A program made the translations under genes and the position numbers. Under the pieces are notes generated by a model. It was not told where the DNA came from, did not search any database, and worked only from the letters and a program-made list of their open reading frames with translations. A stretch of 12,908 nt of DNA from Candidatus Opitulatrix roisinitermitis (GTDB lineage Bacteria; Actinomycetota; Actinomycetes; Actinomycetales; Bifidobacteriaceae): assembly GCA_031288055.1 (NCBI GenBank), contig JAITSD010000096.1, positions 1-12,908 on the forward strand, given 5' to 3'. Positions 7,801-12,908 of this stretch are shown one piece after another. The first letter of the stretch is position 1; every line of letters starts with the position of its first letter.

Positions 7801-9592
7801 GAAAAGCTAATCTAACACTTTCAGGATTAAATTGATTTAACTCGCCTTTAGTTTGGGCAGCCATATAATCAGCCACAGTTTTGCCACGTTGTAAAGCACC
7901 AAAATTATTCTTAGCATTTATTATTTGTTCATTTAATTTTGCAGTATCGTTCATCAAAGCTGCAGCACCATTTTCTTTGCTTAATTTCTCAACTGATTGA
8001 GATAACTGAGTGGACAAATCGCTAATAGCTGATTGTACATTATCTAACTGAGTTGGATCTTTAACATCACCAGTTTTTTCCATACGATAAACAAAAGGTA
8101 CATCAAACATTAAATCAATAAAATAATTAGCCACAGCCCCTATAACGCTTTGCAATAAGCTATTAACTGGCAAAAGGCTTATAATTGTGCCAGCCGCTTT
8201 ATTAAATATCCAATTAGCTGTGGCATTTGGTTGTTGGATCACAGTGCCGTCTTCAGCTTTTTGGCCATTTAAAGCCTCACCGGCTTTAGTGGACAAAAAA
8301 GACACAACTTTTTTCAAACCTTCTTGCAAAAATTCACCAATTTTAGGCCCAGCAGCTGGAATAATGGTGTTTTTAATAAAATTATCAGCATAATTTTTAG
8401 CTCTAGTATTAAGTGATTGATCTGCATCAGATAAAGATTTAGCCTCATCATAGATAAAAATTATATCTTTAGCTTGAGGGTCATAACTTTTAATAATTGA
8501 CGGCATATAATTATCAGTCACTGTGACTTTAAGATCTTGAGATACAGCTTTATCAGTGGCAGAATCGACAATTTTAGCTTTATCAATATATATATCGCCT
8601 GTCTGACCCCTTTGGGCTTTATCTTTAGTTAAAACAATTGAAACAGCTTTTTTCCAACCGTTAACATTTGAGGTAGAAACATTTTTAACCTGACTATCTG
8701 CCCACACACCACCAAATGATATATCGCCAGAATAAATATTACCAGAAAAATAACCGTCTTCCAATTCTAATTTAATGGTATAAGTCGGATTGGAAGTTGT
8801 ATAATCATAAGAAGCTGAATCAAAAACTAATTTTGCCTTGCTGCTTGGTTCCGAACTAGCACTTGGTGCAGGGCTGGCACTTGATGAAGCACTAGGTGCA
8901 GGTGATGGAGTAGCTACTGGAGCAGGAGCTGGAATAGCTGCTGGATCCACCACAAAACTAGCTATAAATTGATTCAAAAAAACTACATTAATATCTTGTC
9001 CAAAATTATACTCACTGTCATTATAATTTGTGCTATCACCACCACTAACCTCTTTTACTTGCGAGGTTTTGGTAAAAGTCCAAGAATAGAGCGTTCCATT
9101 AATATCTTTAAAAACTTTAGCTTTATGCACACGGCAACTATTAGTATGCCCACCGCCAGCTGTGCTACATTGTGATGACCATAATTTATAAACCGTGTCA
9201 CCCTCCGTTTGACTAGCCAATACAGTATCATTGCTACCAATATCAGTATTTATATTGGATGTATCGCTTTTTTGCGTCACTAAACCAGAAGCCGTTATTT
9301 CATTACTAGCATTTTTAGCAACAAAAAACGGATAACCTGTGCTACCACTAAAAACCGTAGCCATATCTTTATCCTCAACCCAACCGTTATGAGATAAAGT
9401 AAAAGTTATATCTTTCAAAGTAAAGGTATTATTAGTTGCTTTCTCCTCAGTTATGGTACCAGCCTGAGCCTCCTCCACATAAGGCGTGGGCACGGCCACC
9501 AAAGAGACAGTTAAAACTAAAGCTAGACTGCACAATGCAGCAACTAAAAGATTAACAGATTTGCGACCATTTTTTAATAGATATTGTTTCAT
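4823..9592 (-). CDS. giant secreted/surface protein of unknown family, copy 1 (complete)
   Basis: I do not recognise the family. The 1589-residue product starts at the ATG at 9592, chosen because AAAGGTGA lies 4 nt upstream; a longer TTG start at 9607 would put that site inside the gene. Residues 1-44 form a Sec signal peptide: basic start, hydrophobic 15-34, and AQA-G cleavage site at 42-45. Then come a beta-rich domain with cysteines 142/153 (about 45-216), a Pro/Ala/Ser linker (220-251), an Ig-like beta region (252-360), helices with a hydrophobic stretch (461-503), coiled-coil-like heptads (515-570), further helices (590-775), an Asn/Tyr-rich region, and a C-terminal beta-sandwich-like part. 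All 14 mature cysteines fall in seven close pairs. There is no LPXTG or C-terminal anchor. From residue 573 onward it aligns with copy 2. A role in adhesion, host contact or cell envelope is inference only. Confidence 0.85.
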   Translation of the reverse strand: MKQYLLKNGRKSVNLLVAALCSLALVLTVSLVAVPTPYVEEAQAGTITEEKATNNTFTLKDITFTLSHNGWVEDKDMATVFSGSTGYPFFVAKNASNEITASGLVTQKSDTSNINTDIGSNDTVLASQTEGDTVYKLWSSQCSTAGGGHTNSCRVHKAKVFKDINGTLYSWTFTKTSQVKEVSGGDSTNYNDSEYNFGQDINVVFLNQFIASFVVDPAAIPAPAPVATPSPAPSASSSASPAPSASSEPSSKAKLVFDSASYDYTTSNPTYTIKLELEDGYFSGNIYSGDISFGGVWADSQVKNVSTSNVNGWKKAVSIVLTKDKAQRGQTGDIYIDKAKIVDSATDKAVSQDLKVTVTDNYMPSIIKSYDPQAKDIIFIYDEAKSLSDADQSLNTRAKNYADNFIKNTIIPAAGPKIGEFLQEGLKKVVSFLSTKAGEALNGQKAEDGTVIQQPNATANWIFNKAAGTIISLLPVNSLLQSVIGAVANYFIDLMFDVPFVYRMEKTGDVKDPTQLDNVQSAISDLSTQLSQSVEKLSKENGAAALMNDTAKLNEQIINAKNNFGALQRGKTVADYMAAQTKGELNQFNPESVRLAFQEIYKSYDVGTNNNSVTGFKVYLDNIIDLALGDSGVTASQGNIFEINDKIQELTHDFNSETFTERVNFINSVYGMIMPWTSLVLNAMLFDANRNEDLALAYETEVANLDNMISVGQLRSDDIAKIKDTKKQLEFYAADARLLADSSNRNVQTLENRVAKLAENRDDALRKVYKEMAQFYDVNKPSVYSYKLHKYFVPFVFNSLVYPGIDNSIAVSGADLMGNIYDKNNQLIKPNSGWAVSMEEMDAACNGNQTPAKYEKCQALKGGDASLWKENNSYNPSVYYMPDKTLKNTFSKHLFSNTKAADSGQKGAELYNKTVVTAEDLKNIKNYSASTDINNPLSKAGFQFMSLDTATTGFKNQCDNYLAGNNNTNCLLSASTVGPVQATPVEAGMYYNNVDIPQKLDSGLYTGLNSQYKSLGWVSAENQANSAEANLWPSEKSNQRQTTAPVWSSDRWWKFPNKNYQNNKYVNNAIQKVNTLDSKLNWQTNQTIAQIYTGQDVISRSFSVSNGLNATYDVSLNYNECKDNGDSNKKCIRYFNTQTVNWLEYRNTDELPKVDEAKIDLSVMPSAKQLVKTIDKDVPNITSDNVFNYYNNYYKEATNSITYYQGLLQLVKNSVQRVINNRNPQVEVGYYKREMTCGWWPWSTCTEQEVWHKTGTIPAFNYGEMVYVSGDFAGLYDLFRKSGPKYATYNGHNYTSADFSNFIIRYFAEKFGVKGICDKVSTSVGFFGGIASQTRDVPCFVRTEELLKQIDGDLSNEAFFLQWSPNDYTKAFYNAYKSIPKMSGTAKAMVVHSARQVSDYLGTDGFNYLQSGKTLSIRIGDAAAAPVASKIFSTFFQAIAGEGWGPGVMVYAGIQVQPIQFQLYPGWKAPGLTRGDFGLKSFWVRGEKVNGKTGTVKYHAEGFTGLNPLTMDLSSVRVRPMIKRVSGESDWQWGGQVQRTAPFAYDFLSWTGLDKSKEYNMMVKVCGSEYASGAWICKDTYTRSTYPSQ

Positions 9593-9596
9593 AATT

Positions 9597-9604
9597 TCAC
9601 CTTT
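9597..9604 (-). promoter_or_regulatory. strong ribosome-binding site of giant protein copy 1
   Basis: Minus strand AAAGGTGA, including six bases of the AGGAGGTGA consensus, ends 4 nt before the ATG at 9592. It decides the start codon and is the best Shine-Dalgarno site in the window. The transporter, U32 and exonuclease genes have none. Confidence 0.8.
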
Positions 9605-9651
9605 CAACCTACTATTAATAGAATACTACTACATTAAATATAGCACCTTTT

Positions 9652-9657
9652 AGTATA
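9652..9657 (-). promoter_or_regulatory. candidate -10 element for giant protein copy 1
   Basis: TATACT on the minus strand would start transcription near 9645 and give a leader of about 50 nt containing the ribosome-binding site. The -35 position is poor (TTAATT at 9675-9680). Another -10-like TATATT lies closer to the gene, so the choice is uncertain. Confidence 0.3.
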
Positions 9658-9682
9658 ATATAAACGGAACCGGTAATTAAAA

Positions 9683-9694
9683 AACAAATTTGTT
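9683..9694. repeat. perfect 12-bp palindrome upstream of giant protein copy 1
   Basis: AACAAATTTGTT is fully self-complementary and lies about 90 bp upstream of the ATG, just behind the candidate promoter. A 6-bp palindrome ACCGGT follows at 9669-9674. It could be a dimeric regulator site; in A/T-rich DNA chance is also possible. Confidence 0.35.
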
Positions 9695-9857
9695 ATAAAG
9701 ATGTAAAAAAAATATCTATTAAATGTTAAAATCAACAAAACTCTAATCTATTCCGCTTAAATGAGCTATTACTTAAACTTACTAATAAATCATCTATTTA
9801 TTTTAGTGCGATATTATTACAACACAAACATCATAAAATATCACTTTTTATAAAATT

Positions 9858-9912
9858 ATTTACGGTCAATAACATTTACCGTGGTACTATTTACCGCGTT
9901 ATTGATTTACCC
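9858..9912. repeat. four phased ATTTAC direct repeats downstream of giant protein copy 2
   Basis: ATTTAC begins at 9858, 9874, 9889 and 9905, spaced 16, 15 and 16 bp. The middle two extend to ATTTACCG and the outer two to ATTTACGG and ATTTACCC. The cluster starts three bases after the copy 2 stop codon when read on the minus strand. Confidence 0.6.
9866..9905 (-). terminator. hairpin after giant protein copy 2, possible terminator
   Basis: TCAATAAC (9866-9873) and GTTATTGA (9898-9905) form a perfect 8-bp stem with a 24-nt loop. Smaller GGTA/TACC pairings inside the loop are possible. It lies about 10 nt after the copy 2 stop. On the minus strand A/T-rich sequence with short T-runs follows, but not an uninterrupted T-tract, so termination is plausible but unproven. 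Confidence 0.4.
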
Positions 9913-9914
9913 CA

Positions 9915-12908
9915 TTATTTGCTAGGATAAGTAGATCTAGTATATGTGTCTTTACAAATCCAAGCATCTGAGGTATATTCTAAGCCACAAACTTTAACCA
10001 TCATATTATACTCTATAGTTTCATTCAAGCCTGTCCAAACTAAAAAATCATAAGCAAATGGTGCCGTTCTTTGAGTCTGTCCACCCCAACTCCAATTAGC
10101 ATCTCCAGATGCTTTAATCATAGGACGAACTTTTATACTAGATAAATCTATTGTTAGAGGACTAAAACCAGTATAACCCTCAGCATGATATTTAACCGTA
10201 CCTGGTTTACCATCAATTCTTTCACCTCGCACCCAAAAACCTTTTAAACCGAAGTCACTGCGAGTTAAACCGAGAGCTTTCCAACCTGGATATAGTTGAA
10301 ATTGTATTGGTTGAACACCGATACCAGCATAAGTCATAATATTTGGTCCCCAACCCTCACCAATCATGGCTTGAAAAAAAGTAGCAAATATTTTATTAAC
10401 TACACTAGAGGCTGCCGCATCACCAATATAGGTAGATAAAGTTTTGCCAGATTGTAAATAATTAAAGCCATCAGTTCCTAAATAATCAGACACTTGTTTA
10501 GCTCCATAAACTATCATAGATCTAGCATTTCCGCTCATTTTAGGAATATTTTTATAAGCGTCATAAAAGGCCTTGGTATAATCATTAGGTGACCATTGTA
10601 AAAAGAAAGCCTCATTAGATAAATCGCCATCTATTTGTTTAATGACTTGATCTGGAGTAATATAACCGCCACTTGGCAAATTAAATTTTGCTTTTAGATA
10701 TTCGCTTATAAAGTCTCTAATTTGAGATTTTTTATAAGTATGACCGTTATATTTTACTGGATTAATATAAATTTGCCCATCAATAGTGTATTTACCGTCA
10801 TCAGAAAATGCACCAAAAGCATATAAACCGTTTGACATATAGTCTATAGTGGTTCCCCATGTAAAAGCTGGAGTTGTGCCTGTTTTAACCCATTGTTTAG
10901 AATCCTCGCAAGATATAAAAAGAAAATAATCTGTGCAGGTGTGAACATTTCGCCAATAGCCTAATTCTGCCTGTTCATAAGAGTTTGGGTGATTTTTAGC
11001 ATTGAGCGTTCTTTCTTTAACTAATTGCAGAAGACCCTGATAATAGGTAATAGAATTGGTGGCCGTTCCATAATACGTATTATAATAATCGAAAATATTT
11101 CCATTAGTTATCTTTGACACATCTTTATCAATAGTTTTATCTAGCTGTTTAGAACTTGGTACAATTGATAAATCAATTTTAGCTTCATCAACACTAGGTA
11201 CTTCATCAGTATTTCTATATTCTAGCCAATTAACTGTTTGGTTATTAAAATAGCGAATACATTTTTTGTTATTATCGTTATTATCCTTACACTGATTATA
11301 AGTTGTTAAGTTATCATTATTGAACACATCTTGACCAGTATAAATTTGGGCAATCGTCTGGTTTGTTTGCCAATTTAATTTAGAATCCAAAGTATTAACT
11401 TTTTGAATAGCATTATTAATATATTTATCACTTTTTGTAACAAATTTATGCCATATATTTAATTTATCCACAAATCGCGGAGCACTGGTTTGCCTATGAT
11501 CTGACTTTTCTGACGGCCAAAGATTAGTTTCAGCTAAATTAGCTTGATTTTCTGAAGTTACCCAACCCAAAGATTTATATTGAGAATCTACGCCAGTATA
11601 CAATCCGGCATCTAATTTTTGTGGCGTATCAACATTACTATAATACATACTAGCTTCCACTGGAGCAGCTTGAACTGGACCAATTGTGGAGGCATTCAAA
11701 AAGCAATTAGTATCATTATTGCCACCTAAATAATTATCACATTGATTTTTAAAACCATTAGTAGCAGTATCTAAAGACATAAATTGAAAACTTGCGTCAT
11801 GCAACGGTTTATCTATATTACTAGCCGCAGCATAATGTTTAATAGTTTTTAAATCCTCAGCTGATACCACAGTTTTATTATAAAACTTATCACCCCTAAG
11901 TCCTTTATTAGCTTCCAAAGTATTAGAAAATATATGTTTAGAAAAAGTATTTTTCAAAGTTTTATCTGGCATATAGTAAACTGATGGATTATAGGGATTA
12001 TTTTCTTTCCAAAGTCCAGCATCACCACTTTCCACACTACGACATTTTTCTCTATCATTTGGATCATAACTAAAGCACCAACTCTCTATTTGCTTCATAT
12101 CTAAATGCCAACCGGAATTTGGTTTAATTAATGAATTATTTTTATCATTTGTATTACCCATCATATCAGCAGCTGAAACTGCTATTGAATTATCAATACC
12201 TGGATAAGCTAATGAATTAAAAACAAATGGCACAAAATATCTTTTCAATCTATAATTATAAACCGACGGTTTATTAACATCATAAAATTGAGTCATCTCT
12301 TTATAAACTTTTCGTAAAGATTCACCCCTGGCTAAAGTTATTTTAGCTGTTCTATTTTCCAAAGTTTGCACATTTCTATTGGATGTGTCAGCTAAAAGGC
12401 GAGCATCAGCCGCATAAAATTCAAATTGTTTTTTGGTATCTTTAATTTTAAACATGTCATCGTCACGCAAACTCCCAGAACTTATTAAATTATCAAGATT
12501 AGATACTTCCAACTCATAAGCTAAAGCCAAATCTTCATTGCGAATTGCATCAAATAACATAGAATTTAAAACCAATGAAGTCCAAGGCATAACCATAGCA
12601 TAAACGCTATTTATGAAATTAATTCTCTCTTTAAAAGTCTCAGAATTAAAATCATGCATTAGCTCTTGAATTTTATCATTTATCTCAAAAATATTACCTT
12701 TATTAGAAGTAATTCCCGAATCTCCCAATATCAAATCAGTTATATTATCTAAATAAGTTTTAAATTGTGTAACGCTATTTTCGTTAGTACCAACATCATA
12801 AGATTTGTAAACCTCTTGAAAAGCTAATTTAACAGCCGCAGAATTAGTATTATCTAAAGCCACACCAGATTCGGAAACCTTAGTTTGAGCAACCATATAA
12901 TTTGCTAT
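9915..12908 (-). CDS. giant secreted/surface protein of unknown family, copy 2 (5' end beyond window)
   Basis: The reading frame is open to the right edge. Reading IANYM across the first ATG (12896) matches VADYM at 573-577 of copy 1, so that ATG is internal and the true start lies outside. If its N-terminal part matches copy 1, about 1.7 kb is missing. The visible 997 residues are collinear with copy 1 to the same final YPS-x end and are highly similar at both protein and DNA level, apart from sharply bounded divergent patches. The five cysteine pairs seen in copy 1 over this region are kept; the pair 1317/1339 of copy 1 is absent altogether. Between residues 1097 and 1120 of copy 1 there is a net loss of about a dozen residues. 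Function is unknown; a signal peptide is expected but not visible here. Confidence 0.85.
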   Translation of the reverse strand: MANYMVAQTKVSESGVALDNTNSAAVKLAFQEVYKSYDVGTNENSVTQFKTYLDNITDLILGDSGITSNKGNIFEINDKIQELMHDFNSETFKERINFINSVYAMVMPWTSLVLNSMLFDAIRNEDLALAYELEVSNLDNLISSGSLRDDDMFKIKDTKKQFEFYAADARLLADTSNRNVQTLENRTAKITLARGESLRKVYKEMTQFYDVNKPSVYNYRLKRYFVPFVFNSLAYPGIDNSIAVSAADMMGNTNDKNNSLIKPNSGWHLDMKQIESWCFSYDPNDREKCRSVESGDAGLWKENNPYNPSVYYMPDKTLKNTFSKHIFSNTLEANKGLRGDKFYNKTVVSAEDLKTIKHYAAASNIDKPLHDASFQFMSLDTATNGFKNQCDNYLGGNNDTNCFLNASTIGPVQAAPVEASMYYSNVDTPQKLDAGLYTGVDSQYKSLGWVTSENQANLAETNLWPSEKSDHRQTSAPRFVDKLNIWHKFVTKSDKYINNAIQKVNTLDSKLNWQTNQTIAQIYTGQDVFNNDNLTTYNQCKDNNDNNKKCIRYFNNQTVNWLEYRNTDEVPSVDEAKIDLSIVPSSKQLDKTIDKDVSKITNGNIFDYYNTYYGTATNSITYYQGLLQLVKERTLNAKNHPNSYEQAELGYWRNVHTCTDYFLFISCEDSKQWVKTGTTPAFTWGTTIDYMSNGLYAFGAFSDDGKYTIDGQIYINPVKYNGHTYKKSQIRDFISEYLKAKFNLPSGGYITPDQVIKQIDGDLSNEAFFLQWSPNDYTKAFYDAYKNIPKMSGNARSMIVYGAKQVSDYLGTDGFNYLQSGKTLSTYIGDAAASSVVNKIFATFFQAMIGEGWGPNIMTYAGIGVQPIQFQLYPGWKALGLTRSDFGLKGFWVRGERIDGKPGTVKYHAEGYTGFSPLTIDLSSIKVRPMIKASGDANWSWGGQTQRTAPFAYDFLVWTGLNETIEYNMMVKVCGLEYTSDAWICKDTYTRSTYPSK

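Larger units (their letters stand above)
9593..9914. other. 322-bp intergenic region between the two giant paralogues
   Basis: No coding region or RNA gene is recognisable here. From right to left it holds a repeat cluster just after the copy 2 stop (9858-9912), a featureless A/T-rich stretch (about 9700-9857), a perfect 12-bp palindrome (9683-9694), a candidate -10 element (9652-9657) and the ribosome-binding site of copy 1. It is therefore probably terminator plus promoter. Confidence 0.6.

Noticed and set aside
8840..8935. DNA tandem repeat in the Pro/Ala/Ser linker of copy 1
   Set aside because: Repetition is at the amino-acid level, with imperfect units and varied codons; it is a low-complexity linker, not a DNA repeat element.
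8187..9240. Several open frames of about 60 codons overlapping the giant gene (plus strand near 8187-8393 and 8969-9175, minus strand near 9055-9240)
   Set aside because: All lie within the signal-peptide-bearing coding frame of copy 1, which has a clear start and composition; these are shadows.
9593..9607. TTG start at 9607 for giant protein copy 1
   Set aside because: It would place the AAAGGTGA ribosome-binding site inside the gene and add five residues before a normal signal peptide; the ATG at 9592 is better.
9858..9912. CRISPR array
   Set aside because: Repeat units are only 6-8 bp with 15-16-bp steps; no cas genes are nearby.
12894..12896. ATG at 12896 as the true start of giant protein copy 2
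   Set aside because: The frame stays open upstream to the window edge, and the codons before it match copy 1 (IANY against VADY).
1..12908. Recoded UGA (Gracilibacteria, Absconditabacteria or Mollicutes code)
   Set aside because: All genes read through in the standard code, Trp positions use TGG, and every stop seen is TAA.
4823..12908. Insertion sequence, integron or prophage behind the tandem duplication
   Set aside because: No transposase, integrase, target-site duplication or phage gene is visible; simple tandem duplication explains what is seen.

Overview
The window is AT-rich (about one third G+C by eye) and uses the standard code. All six stop codons in view are TAA and Trp is encoded by TGG. 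The mix is small, tightly packed housekeeping genes, a stand-alone 5'-3' exonuclease, nearly no leader sequence in front of several genes, and very large secreted proteins with no recognisable family. This suits a small-genome bacterium of the Candidate Phyla Radiation (Patescibacteria, possibly Saccharibacteria). That placement is an inference from gene content and style; no phylogenetic marker here settles it, and absence of UGA recoding argues against Gracilibacteria and Absconditabacteria.

Left part (1-3490): the start of the division/cell-wall (dcw) cluster lies on the minus strand, with mraZ running into rsmH through a one-base TAATG overlap. In front of mraZ is a clear MraZ operator: four TGGTG boxes in a strict 10-bp register, with the -10 element sitting in the vacant register. 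Upstream of that is an MFS transporter of the metabolite:H+ symporter type. It is divergent from a U32 'peptidase' of the TrhP/RlhA tRNA or rRNA hydroxylation group, and only 16 bp separate the two start codons.

Middle (3491-4822): a stand-alone FEN-type exonuclease starts at GTG and ends with a possible sliding-clamp-binding peptide. It is divergent from a tRNA-Lys(CUU). The two seem to share one nearly symmetrical -10 element. A perfect 10-bp hairpin with a T-tract on the minus strand then closes the next gene.

Right part (4823-12908): two giant paralogues lie head to tail on the minus strand. The first is complete (1589 residues, Sec signal peptide, Pro/Ala/Ser linker, Ig-like region, long helical middle, beta-rich C-terminus). 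The second is cut by the window edge (997 residues seen). They align from residue 573 of the first to the common C-terminus, mostly with high identity, but with sharply bounded divergent patches. All mature cysteines fall into close pairs, and a pair missing from one copy is missing entirely. I read these as a secreted or surface protein family diversifying after tandem duplication. Their function is unknown, and they are the least explained part of the window.
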